In this document: in pieces, positions 24,662-32,157 of the stretch
How positions within the stretch are numbered: position 1 is the first letter of the stretch
Layout of the letters: each line of letters starts with the position of its first letter
Source of the DNA: Hwanghaeella sp965227365
GTDB taxonomy: Bacteria; Pseudomonadota; Alphaproteobacteria; UBA8366; Aestuariispiraceae
Assembly (NCBI RefSeq): GCF_965227365.1
Contig: NZ_OZ245754.1
Coordinates: 2,728,001 to 2,792,000 of the forward strand
Length of the DNA: 64,000 nucleotides
Direction of reading: 5' to 3'
Position numbers and translations under genes: made by a program
Notes under the pieces: generated by a model
Told to the model about the DNA's origin: nothing
The model's database searches: none
Seen by the model: only the letters and a program-made list of their open reading frames with translations

Positions 24662-26707
24662 TCACCCTTCTCCGTTTTCCTCTTCGCGTTCGCGGAGATA
24701 GTCCTCGGTCGTCCGGGGAACCGGCCGTTCGCCGAGTTTGAACGGCCCTTCCTTCTGATCGAACTGGGCCTGGACGCGGCAGTCCTCGCACATCTTCAAA
24801 CGCTCCGCCGCCGCGCCCTGGAACATCCAGTGCTTCTCCGCCAGCGTGTTCATCATTTTCTCAATCGTGCTCTTGGACGCAAAGGGTTTGCCGCAGGAGA
24901 CGCATTCGAAAGGCTCTTCCTCGTAAACCACATGCCGTTCGACCGCCGCGGCAGTGAAATTGAACCGCGGCTCCAAGGTGATGACCTTCTCGGGACAGGT
25001 GCTTTTGCACAAACCGCACTGAATACAGGCTGCTTCCTGGAAACCGAGTTGGGGCTTGTCCGGATTGTCCGTCAACGCCCCGGTCGGACAGGCACTGACG
25101 CAGGACAGGCAAAGCGTGCAGCCCTCGGTATCGACATTGACGGATCCGAACGGCGCCCCCGCCGGCAGGCGAATGGAATCGACCGGCGACGGTGCATTGG
25201 CATGCAGATGCGTGGACGCGGACCGGATGTTGGTGCGTTTCTGCTTCTGCGGATTGAAACCTGCCGCCGGCTTCGCGACGGCATTTTCCGGAAGCTGATA
25301 GAGCAGATCCTCAACCGGTTGGGGATCATCCTCCAGGACGAGCGATACAAGACCGCTGTCGTAACCGAGGCCGGTCGCAACGGCTTCCGCCATGGCGATC
25401 TGACCGGCGAGCCCCTCTATTTCGGCCCGCTTGGACGTCGGCCCGACGATTACGATACGCCCCGCCCCATAAGCCAGCGCCGGCAGCAGGAAATCCAGAC
25501 CGACCTGAGTGATTTCGTTGACTTCGAAGGGCAGGACATTGGCGGGAAGCCCCCGGCCATAACGTGCCATGGCTTCTATTGCCGCCGGACCGTGCCGCGG
25601 ATCGTGGATCAATAGAATCGGGTCCTTGCCGCCGGCCGTCGTGAAACTCGACAGCATTGCCCGCCCCCGCCGCAGAAGCGCCTCGGTAGACGGTGCCGCA
25701 TATCCCGCCGCCCCGGTCGGACAGACGCTGTTGCAGGCCCCGCAGCCGCCGCAGAGATAAGGATCGATGGTGACGTGATCGCCGTCCGGCTTGATTGCGG
25801 AAGCCGGGCACACGTCGAGACAGCGGGTGCACCCGGTCACGCGGCTGCGGGAATGGGCGCACAATGCTTCCTGGAACTCGACATAGCGGGGCTTCTCGAA
25901 TTCGCCGACCATATCGGCAATTTCGAAAAGCTTCCTGAAAAGGCCGGGCTTGTCCTGCGGATCGAGCTTGTAATAGCCGTCGCGCCGTTCATGCGACGGA
26001 AACAGCGGCGCGCGGCCCGACAAATCGACGATCAGGTCGCAACGAGCCGCGGCGCCGTCGCGTTTAATATCGAACTGCAAGCCGTCGCGGGAGGATGGGC
26101 GAACCGGCGCATAGCCGTTCACATGGATTTCAAAATCGCCCAAATGGCCGCTTGCACCGGCGATCTTCCCGGACGCGATCATCAAATCCATCGTACCCAG
26201 CGGCGTGAGATCGCCGATATCGGTCAAGAGCAATGAGACGTTCAACCGGTCCTTCAGAAGCGATGCGGCTTCCAGGGCGGCGTCCCCGCCGCCATAGATC
26301 AGGCATACCCCGCCTGACAGCATGTCGACGGTCGACACATCCGGCATGCGGACATCAGCCGATTTCAGAAGGGCGAGCATCTTTGCCGCCGCGTCCTTCC
26401 CTTGATCGGACCAACCAGCCTGTTCCCGGATATTCACGAAAGACGGGCGAGGATCGATTTCGGCTTCGACAAGTGCCTCGTCAAAGGTTTGCTGTTCCTG
26501 CGTGCAGGCAACCGTCAAGCCGGATGCGGTCCGAGCCTCGTCGATGAAACGGCCGAGTTCGCCGCGACACAGTTGGGTGAACCCCGCTTTGGCACAGCCC
26601 TCCGCGAAACCGCCTTCGAGAACGGCCCGATCCAGGGCCATCGTCCCCTCGCAGTTGCAGATCAGGACCTTTTCTTGCCGCTTCGGCGCGACACCCGCAT
26701 CGCTCAT
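24662..26707 (-). CDS. Poly-[4Fe-4S] protein with Rossmann-like segment, FDH-associated
   Basis: The 681-residue cytoplasmic protein has an N-terminal LICNCEGTM segment, a Rossmann-like loop (CLIYGGGDAALEAASLL), then two adjacent cluster motifs (CTRCLDVCP, CGGCGACNSVCP) and two more near residues 545-580 (CTLCLSCVSACP, CIQCGLCKSTCP). The tail has a zinc- or cluster-like pair (CVSCGKPF...CEDC). Four [4Fe-4S] clusters can be built. It lacks a signal, so it acts in the cytoplasm, perhaps as an electron relay in cofactor maturation. Homologues sit beside alphaproteobacterial fdh genes. It follows the small gene at 26778 by 70 bp. Confidence 0.85.
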   Translation of the reverse strand: MSDAGVAPKRQEKVLICNCEGTMALDRAVLEGGFAEGCAKAGFTQLCRGELGRFIDEARTASGLTVACTQEQQTFDEALVEAEIDPRPSFVNIREQAGWSDQGKDAAAKMLALLKSADVRMPDVSTVDMLSGGVCLIYGGGDAALEAASLLKDRLNVSLLLTDIGDLTPLGTMDLMIASGKIAGASGHLGDFEIHVNGYAPVRPSSRDGLQFDIKRDGAAARCDLIVDLSGRAPLFPSHERRDGYYKLDPQDKPGLFRKLFEIADMVGEFEKPRYVEFQEALCAHSRSRVTGCTRCLDVCPASAIKPDGDHVTIDPYLCGGCGACNSVCPTGAAGYAAPSTEALLRRGRAMLSSFTTAGGKDPILLIHDPRHGPAAIEAMARYGRGLPANVLPFEVNEITQVGLDFLLPALAYGAGRIVIVGPTSKRAEIEGLAGQIAMAEAVATGLGYDSGLVSLVLEDDPQPVEDLLYQLPENAVAKPAAGFNPQKQKRTNIRSASTHLHANAPSPVDSIRLPAGAPFGSVNVDTEGCTLCLSCVSACPTGALTDNPDKPQLGFQEAACIQCGLCKSTCPEKVITLEPRFNFTAAAVERHVVYEEEPFECVSCGKPFASKSTIEKMMNTLAEKHWMFQGAAAERLKMCEDCRVQAQFDQKEGPFKLGERPVPRTTEDYLREREEENGEG

Positions 26708-26749
26708 ACTCTCACCCGCTAAAAGACAGATTTTTAATTTTTCGCATCG

Positions 26750-26781
26750 TTGAAAGACAGTACCGCGCCCGGGTCTTTCAA
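26750..26781 (-). other. Intercistronic hairpin
   Basis: TTGAAAGAC (26750-26758) and GTCTTTCAA (26773-26781) pair perfectly around a 14-nt loop. It overlaps the stop of the small gene and lies between it and the polyferredoxin gene. With no U-tract it may set mRNA stability or processing rather than stop transcription. Confidence 0.5.
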
Positions 26782-27020
26782 AGGGACTTATAGGCCCGCC
26801 AATTCACGAAACCATGCACCCCACGTTCGATAGAGACCGACCGTTTGGCCTTGCTCTTCGGATTGAGTTGGACCGCTTGATACTGGTCTGCATTCGGATG
26901 CGTGAAGGCCAGTTCAACAGCATCCGTTTCCGACCGGGCGGCGACGATCATGACGACGGACGGATCCTTGTTAGAATCCGGATAGCAATCCAATGCATAT
27001 ACATGCATCTGGTACTTCAT
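26778..27020 (-). CDS. Conserved-looking small protein, unknown function
   Basis: The 80-residue product starts at ATG 27020 with GGGAGGGGG immediately upstream, a very strong site, so I take it as real. It begins MKYQMHVYALDCYPDS and has VVMIVAARSETDAVELAFTHPNADQY, predicting an alpha/beta mini-domain; the C-terminal third is Lys/Arg-rich. I do not recognise a family. It is the first gene after the palindromic operator at 27081-27095 and precedes the polyferredoxin gene, so it probably belongs to FDH biology. Confidence 0.7.
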   Translation of the reverse strand: MKYQMHVYALDCYPDSNKDPSVVMIVAARSETDAVELAFTHPNADQYQAVQLNPKSKAKRSVSIERGVHGFVNWRAYKSL

Positions 27021-27080
27021 GCCCCCTCCCGCTGGACGATCCGCCCTATTGTTGCCGCGCTCGGTGCATACCGACGCTGT

Positions 27081-27095
27081 ATTGGTGATACCAAT
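27081..27095. promoter_or_regulatory. Perfect operator-like repeat ATTGGT-GAT-ACCAAT
   Basis: A perfect 6-3-6 inverted repeat lies 61 bp upstream of the small gene. It overlaps the last bases of the proposed -10 box and the predicted transcription start, the classical position of a repressor site. A near copy is at 11214-11228. Confidence 0.65.
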
Positions 27096-27120
27096 TTAGA
27101 CTGAATCCAAACAATGACAA
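27093..27120 (-). promoter_or_regulatory. Candidate promoter of the small gene/polyferredoxin operon
   Basis: On the minus strand TTGTCA (27120-27115) and TAAATT (27098-27093) are 16 bp apart, matching sigma-70-type boxes at 5 of 6 and 4 of 6 positions. The operator repeat begins inside the -10 box. Confidence 0.45.
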
Positions 27121-27183
27121 CAGCGCTGGTGAATGCCGTTTTCTCGGTCTAAGACGGGGCCGGTAACGGGGTAATGCGACGCC

Positions 27184-28803
27184 TCAGGGTCTCGCTTCCG
27201 CCAACCGCTTGTAGAGATAGGACCGGGAAATCCCCAGTTGGGCGGCAGCCTTCTTCTTGTTCCCGCCGCAGCGTTCCAAGGCGTCGTAGATCAAATCCAT
27301 CCCGAGCGCGTCGGTGGCGGCATGCAATCCGCTGCCCTTGGGCGCGACGGCGGCATCCACGGCCCGCACGCGGCCGCGGCGCGGTACGAAATCCACCATT
27401 CGCATCGTTTCGCCATCCCCGACGACGAATGCACGTTCCACCGCCTGCCTCATTTCCAGATCATTGCCAGGCCAAGCCTGGCCTTTCAGGAAGGGCAGGA
27501 CATCCTCCGCGACGTCGGGCATGGCATGATGGTGGCGAAGCGCTGCCGTCTTCAAGAAATCCGACAACAAGTCGGGAAGATCCTCCAACCGAGCCCGTAG
27601 GGGTGGAACATCGATGACGACAGGGCTGATGCGGTCCAGGAATGCCGGCAGCATTTGTCCCTTTTCAACCAGCCCATGCAGGTTCTTGGCTGTCGCCGCG
27701 ATCAACCTGAAATCGGACTTTCGCCCGGACGCTGCCCCGATCCGCACGACCTCTCGCTTGTACAGGGCATCGAGAAGCAGTTCCTGATGCCGCAAGGAAA
27801 GCGCGGCGATTTCTTCGATGAACAGCGTACCGTCATTCGCGCGCTCCAGCGCCCCTTTGGACGCCTTGGCATCCGCCCCGGCTATCGCGCCAGGGTCACA
27901 ACCGAACAGTTCGATCTCCAGCATCGAGGACGGCAAGGCGGCGGCATTGACGACAGTGAAAGCCCCGTCACGCCGCGGGCCGGTTCTGTGGATGGCATAG
28001 GCGACCTGGGCGACATCCGTCCCGGCTTCGCCCCTGATCAGGACGGGACTGCCCAAAGGGCCGGCCTTCGCTGCATCCATTCGCACCCGGCGAGCCCCTT
28101 CGGAATTGCCGGCCAAGGCCTCTTCTCCGGAAATAGTGGCCTGCCCGGTTCCCGCCAGGCGGCGAAAAAAAGCCACGTCCCGCTCGAGTTCGTTGATGCG
28201 CAGGGTCAGCCCTTCGATTTCCTCGGGAGCGTTCAACGCGATACGCCCGATGGCGCCCACGACTTTGCCCTCCTGCATGACCGGCAGGCGGGAAATCGGT
28301 CTGCTGACCCCATGGAGGTTCTGCACGTCGCCGCGCTCTGCCACGCCCGTGCCCAGCACGCGGTCCAGTTGGGTATTACCGATGATGTCCCGGGCACTGC
28401 CCCCCAAACCGGCCTGCGGGTCGGTCTCGAAAAACGCCTGATGCCGGGGAGAGACATAAGCCAGATGCCCTTCCCGATCGATCACGGTCATCGCACAGTC
28501 CGGGTCGTCGATCAGTCCGGCGAGCGCATCGTAGGCGAAATCAACCGTCGTCAAAAACGTGGCGAGCGCGTCGTCAACGCCGGTGTTGAAGAGCAGAACC
28601 TCGCCCGCATCCGTGGGTACGCAGAAAACCGTGTAATGCTGGCCGTCGATCGACAAAGTCCCGATCCGGCGCCGCTTGACTTCGGCGAACCATTTGCGCT
28701 CGAGCACCATTGCACCCAAACGCGGATCCGACAGCGGTCCGAAAACCGCTACGTCGCCGCTTTTCGCCAATAGAATGGCCCCTACGGTACGCCCCGATTT
28801 CAT
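27184..28803 (-). CDS. NtrC-like PAS/AAA+/Fis regulator with degenerate ATPase motifs
   Basis: ATG 28803 has AGGTGA seven bases upstream; the product is 539 residues. Domains: N-terminal region, PAS-like domain about 85-190, AAA+ sigma-54-interaction domain about 220-440, and a C-terminal Fis helix-turn-helix (NKKKAAAQLGISRSYLYKRL). The Walker A position reads GEAGTDVA (normally GE[ST]GTGKE), the sigma-54 loop reads GAIAGA (normally GAFTGA), and Walker B reads GTLFIEE. The activator probably cannot hydrolyse ATP or remodel sigma-54, so it may act as a classical repressor or activator. It sits upstream of the operon with the operator repeat. Confidence 0.85.
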   Translation of the reverse strand: MKSGRTVGAILLAKSGDVAVFGPLSDPRLGAMVLERKWFAEVKRRRIGTLSIDGQHYTVFCVPTDAGEVLLFNTGVDDALATFLTTVDFAYDALAGLIDDPDCAMTVIDREGHLAYVSPRHQAFFETDPQAGLGGSARDIIGNTQLDRVLGTGVAERGDVQNLHGVSRPISRLPVMQEGKVVGAIGRIALNAPEEIEGLTLRINELERDVAFFRRLAGTGQATISGEEALAGNSEGARRVRMDAAKAGPLGSPVLIRGEAGTDVAQVAYAIHRTGPRRDGAFTVVNAAALPSSMLEIELFGCDPGAIAGADAKASKGALERANDGTLFIEEIAALSLRHQELLLDALYKREVVRIGAASGRKSDFRLIAATAKNLHGLVEKGQMLPAFLDRISPVVIDVPPLRARLEDLPDLLSDFLKTAALRHHHAMPDVAEDVLPFLKGQAWPGNDLEMRQAVERAFVVGDGETMRMVDFVPRRGRVRAVDAAVAPKGSGLHAATDALGMDLIYDALERCGGNKKKAAAQLGISRSYLYKRLAEARP

Positions 28804-28998
28804 AAGTCCGTCACCTTTTCCGACAACCAACCATGCCACGACTGGGAACCGCGGCCGATATTAGGCGCCTTGCGGACGAACTGTCCACGAAAACGACATG
28901 TTTGGCCAAGTGTCCGTCAATTGGGCCTCTATTCGACGCCGTCGACCGGGCGCGACAGCCCCCCCTGAATCGCGATTTCGAGGCCCGACTCACCGCCT

Positions 28999-29012
28999 CG
29001 AATTGCAATTCG
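28999..29012. promoter_or_regulatory. Perfect 14-bp palindrome CGAATTGCAATTCG
   Basis: The sequence equals its own reverse complement over 14 bp and lies about 200 bp upstream of the NtrC-like gene. It may be an operator. No partner protein is identified. Confidence 0.4.
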
Positions 29013-29144
29013 CTCGATCGGATTACCCGCACGGAAACCACGGTAGCATAATCCGCGACTCATTCTTATGGTTGATGGATACAGGGTGGTGGCGGCGCTG
29101 CTTCCGGCAATCATTTTCACTTTAGATTCAACGAGGAGGCTTTA

Positions 29145-29186
29145 GTGATTGCTCAACTTTTATCTAAATATTTCCGCAAATGTTAA
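29145..29186 (+). CDS. Possible 13-residue leader peptide
   Basis: GAGGAGG (29133-29139) is five bases from a GTG that opens a 13-codon frame (MIAQLLSKYFRKC) ending in TAA. The Shine-Dalgarno is among the strongest in the window, but the frame is tiny and the downstream gene begins 270 bp later. It may be a regulatory leader peptide, or chance. Confidence 0.3.
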   Translation: MIAQLLSKYFRKC

Positions 29187-29456
29187 CAGCAAAGCGTATC
29201 TACGGGGCAATGTGTCTGATAGTTAACAATGACACTTATGAAAAATATATTTGCGAGGCTCAAGCGTGGTACACATACTATGTTTGTATCACTCGAGCGC
29301 CGCTTCGGCGCCCCCTGAAGAGAACACAAAACCGTCGACCTATCTATTCGGTCGGGAGGGGATGAAATGGAACGAGGTTGGACGCGCCTTGCCGACGCCG
29401 ATACGGCGTTTGTGGCATGGAGAGTATGCAAACACGGCAACAGTTGAGAAAACACG

Positions 29457-30188
29457 GTGGCACCACATAAGAATTCTCTCCTCGTTGTCGAAGACGAAGA
29501 AGCTACACGCGCTCTCATTACGACGTATTTTCGGAATGAGGGCTTTTTGGTTACGGCTTGCGAGGACGGCATGTCGGCAAGGCTAGAGATCAGTTCCCGC
29601 GAGTTCGACGTGGTTCTGATGGACGTGAACCTACCGGACGACGACGGGTTCGAAGTGTTGCGCGAAGTCCGCGCGAACTACCCCGCTACGCCGGTTATCA
29701 TGGTCACATCCCGATCTACCGAAATCGACACGGTTCTCGGCCTGGAACTGGGCGCGGACGATTACGTCGCGAAGCCGTTCAGCCTGCCGGAACTGCGGGC
29801 ACGGGTAAGGACGGTTCTTCGACGCGCATCCGAAAAACACAGCAGCAACGATACCGCGGGCCCGGTGCGACTGGGCAAGTGGCTGGTCGATCTGACGCGG
29901 CGCGAGATCACGGAAGACGACGGGATCATCGTCCGGGTCACGCGCGGCGAGTTCGACCTGTTGAGCGCGCTGTTGAGATACCGCGGCGCGCCGGTAAGCC
30001 GCGATTTCCTCTTGGATGTGGTCAGTGCGAACAGCGCTGACACGTCCGACCGTACGGTGGACACGCTCATCAGTCGTATCCGGGCTAAGTTGCGTGAACA
30101 CCACAACGATACGCTGATCATCGAAACGGTTCGCGGTATTGGCTACCGCCTGATCGATGTGACGCGCAGTCAGGATAAAGGTGCCTGA
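29457..30188 (+). CDS. OmpR-family response regulator
   Basis: The 243-residue protein has a receiver domain with acidic pocket (VVEDEEATR), phosphoacceptor Asp56 (LMDVNLPDDDG), switch Ser/Thr (MVTSRS) and Lys106 (VAKPFSL), then a winged-helix Trans_reg_C domain ending ETVRGIGYRL. The start is GTG 29457. It is TorR/ArcA-like in the receiver. No histidine kinase gene adjoins it, but an Hpt protein lies 1.3 kb further on, so it may be fed by a phosphorelay. The genes it controls are unknown. Confidence 0.92.
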   Translation: MAPHKNSLLVVEDEEATRALITTYFRNEGFLVTACEDGMSARLEISSREFDVVLMDVNLPDDDGFEVLREVRANYPATPVIMVTSRSTEIDTVLGLELGADDYVAKPFSLPELRARVRTVLRRASEKHSSNDTAGPVRLGKWLVDLTRREITEDDGIIVRVTRGEFDLLSALLRYRGAPVSRDFLLDVVSANSADTSDRTVDTLISRIRAKLREHHNDTLIIETVRGIGYRLIDVTRSQDKGA

Positions 30189-30277
30189 CGGATGATGGAT
30201 TGGCACGAAATAGGCGATCGGCGGCTTCTTGGCCGGTCCGCCGTCGTGCCTTCGGGTGATGGGGCGGGGGTTGGTCC

Positions 30278-31417
30278 ATGATGCCGATCCAGGAACGCCT
30301 TCAGGAAATGCAAACCCTCGCCATGGCGAAGACGCGCACGGCGCGCGGTCAGTTGGGCGAGCATTTGACCGGCCTGCTCCAAAGCCAGGATGCCCCGCCG
30401 ACCGAGATGGAATGGGAGCTGATCGCCCAGATCTACGAACTGATCGTTCGGGATGTGGAAACGGTCGTGCGTTCAAAATTCGCGGAAGAACTGGCCCGTC
30501 GGCTGGACGCTCCCAGGCACCTCATCGTCATTCTCGGCAATGACGAAATAGAAATCGCCCGGCCCGTTCTGACACGCAGCACCGTGCTGCTGGACGAAGA
30601 CCTGATCGACATCGTCACGAACCGGACCACCGATCATCGCAGTGCGGTCGCCATTCGCGCCCGCCTTTCTGACGCCGTATCCGCGTCGATTGTCGATACA
30701 GGCGATGTCAAAGCCCTGACGACTTTGCTGCGGAATCACACCGCCGACATCTCGGATAAGTCGTTTCTGAAAATCGCGGATCTTTGTGCGTCCACGACGG
30801 ATCTTCATGAACCGCTGGTCAATCGCCAGGACACGCCTTGGCCCGCGATCGAGAAGGTCGTCTCGCTGGTGTCGGAAGCGCTGCTGGTATCGATCTCGGC
30901 AAAATGGTCGATGTCGATAGACGACCTAACCGAAATCGCCGAAAAGGCACGCGACGCATCGCTGCAGGAAATGTCGCAGCGGCGGCGGGCGCACAAACCG
31001 CCGGCCCCTCCCCCGGATACCGAGAGCGCGGACGGCCCGGCTGGTCGCCTTGAACAGCAGATCATCAACGCCTTGCGAAACGGGGATGTGACAACCGCCC
31101 AGCGACTGGTCGAACATTGGTCGCAATTGCCCGGGGCCGCCGTTCGGACAATTCTCTTGGAAGATGACCCGACCCTCCTTGCCACACTGTACAAGGCCAA
31201 GGGCGCCGATCCGCTGACATTCTCCCGCACGGTTGCGGTACTGAAAGGCGAGAATTTCGAACTCGACCGCACCAAGTTCAAGGAAGTGCTCTCGCTCTAC
31301 CGGGACCTGGATGCCCGCCAGGCGATGCGGACCGTCATGCACTGGCGGAAATCGCCGCGGGCATTGCTGCAAAAGGTCAAGCGGTCCGCTGCAGCCGCAT
31401 CCAGTCAGGCATCCTGA
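30278..31417 (+). CDS. DUF2336 domain protein
   Basis: The 379-residue cytoplasmic protein is made of helical HEAT-like repeats, with IARPVLTRSTVLLDEDLIDIV and RSAVAIRARLSDAVSASIVDTGDVKAL, the typical DUF2336 core, and a second domain after residue 230 beyond a Pro-rich linker. The family is almost confined to Alphaproteobacteria and appears beside cell-cycle and stress signalling genes, with no fixed function. ATG 30278 follows GGGGG. It is 89 bp after the response regulator and probably cotranscribed. Confidence 0.85.
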   Translation: MMPIQERLQEMQTLAMAKTRTARGQLGEHLTGLLQSQDAPPTEMEWELIAQIYELIVRDVETVVRSKFAEELARRLDAPRHLIVILGNDEIEIARPVLTRSTVLLDEDLIDIVTNRTTDHRSAVAIRARLSDAVSASIVDTGDVKALTTLLRNHTADISDKSFLKIADLCASTTDLHEPLVNRQDTPWPAIEKVVSLVSEALLVSISAKWSMSIDDLTEIAEKARDASLQEMSQRRRAHKPPAPPPDTESADGPAGRLEQQIINALRNGDVTTAQRLVEHWSQLPGAAVRTILLEDDPTLLATLYKAKGADPLTFSRTVAVLKGENFELDRTKFKEVLSLYRDLDARQAMRTVMHWRKSPRALLQKVKRSAAAASSQAS

Positions 31418-31425
31418 CCCGCCTC

Positions 31426-31448
31426 CGCGAAACGGTCATTCGCGTTTC
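31426..31448 (+). terminator. Weak terminator-like hairpin after DUF2336
   Basis: GAAACG (31429-31434) can pair with CGTTTC (31443-31448), followed after CAA by TTTTTATT. An alternative 6-bp stem CGCGAA/TTCGCG overlaps it. It lies between convergent genes. Confidence 0.4.
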
Positions 31449-31492
31449 CAATTTTTATTACTTGAAGGCAACGTCTGTCGTATGAGGGGCGT

Positions 31493-31960
31493 CTATTCGG
31501 ACAACCTCGACAGCAATACTTCCAGATCGGAGATCGCCGCATAGGAATGCGTCCGCAACTCGGCAAGCGCACTCGCCACTTCTTCCGTTCCCCCATTGCT
31601 GAGGGCATCAGTCAGTTTCGCGGCAGACTTGGACACTTTGTTGAGAGCATAGTTGCCCGAGGACCCCGTGATCTTGTGGGCGGCTATCATCGCGGTACCG
31701 ACATCCTGCCTGGAGAGCGCATCCTCGACGCTGGCGAGTTCGGTGGATATGCATTTATGGACCATCTCAATGAGGCCGCGAAAATCCGCCTGAGCAAAAA
31801 CGCTATGCAGGCCTGCGATCTTCTCCTTGTCCATGGAGCCTAGCCCCTCGAACAACCCCTGGCTCGACGCCGCGTCCGTATCCGGTTTCGCTTTGCGCAG
31901 GCTCAGCCCCGATTGGCGTCGCGAACGCTCGTTGAATGCTTGATCGGAAGTCGCATTCAC
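31493..31960 (-). CDS. Orphan histidine phosphotransfer (Hpt) protein
   Basis: The 155-residue product has a disordered N-terminal 40 residues and an Hpt four-helix domain with the phosphoacceptor His95 in AAHKITGSSGNYAL, a GSS-type variant. Hpt proteins shuttle phosphate between receiver domains of hybrid kinases and response regulators. No kinase is nearby. The obvious local partner is the OmpR-type regulator at 29457. It is transcribed towards DUF2336. Confidence 0.85.
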   Translation of the reverse strand: MNATSDQAFNERSRRQSGLSLRKAKPDTDAASSQGLFEGLGSMDKEKIAGLHSVFAQADFRGLIEMVHKCISTELASVEDALSRQDVGTAMIAAHKITGSSGNYALNKVSKSAAKLTDALSNGGTEEVASALAELRTHSYAAISDLEVLLSRLSE

Positions 31961-32157
31961 CGCACAACACTCCTCTAACTCCCCTTCGGGTCGACAGCAT
32001 GCATGCTGCCCCCTCGGTGAATACCCGTAACCATCTGAAGGATGTGTCAGCTTTGCACGGTATCATCCCCTTGAGCAAGCTACATATTTTCGTAATAAGC
32101 GCTCACTGGCGGCGGTTTGGGCACGCTACGGTTGAATGGTGTCGGGCGCTGCGCGCT

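Larger units (their letters stand above)
28804..29456. other. Long intergenic region, A+T-rich in its right half
   Basis: No protein-coding gene longer than a leader peptide is supported in these 650 bp. Contents seen: a perfect 14-bp palindrome (28999-29012), a strong Shine-Dalgarno with a 13-codon frame (29133-29186), and an A+T-rich stretch at 29105-29290 with two GTTAAC or TTAAC words. It presumably holds promoters for the regulator on the left and the response regulator on the right. Confidence 0.5.

Noticed and set aside
27655..28773. A 372-codon frame antisense to the NtrC-like regulator
   Set aside because: It mirrors the coding of the PAS/AAA+ gene and has no ribosome-binding site or recognisable motif.
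28833..29051. A 72-codon frame upstream of the response regulator
   Set aside because: It lacks a ribosome-binding site and has low-complexity basic composition; I treat the region as non-coding.
29181..29230. CtrA-type TTAA-N7-TTAA sites
   Set aside because: Two GTTAAC/TTAAC words exist but their spacing does not fit the CtrA consensus.
29180..29365. A 61-codon frame in the A+T-rich gap
   Set aside because: No Shine-Dalgarno precedes the ATG and the composition is unlike neighbouring genes.
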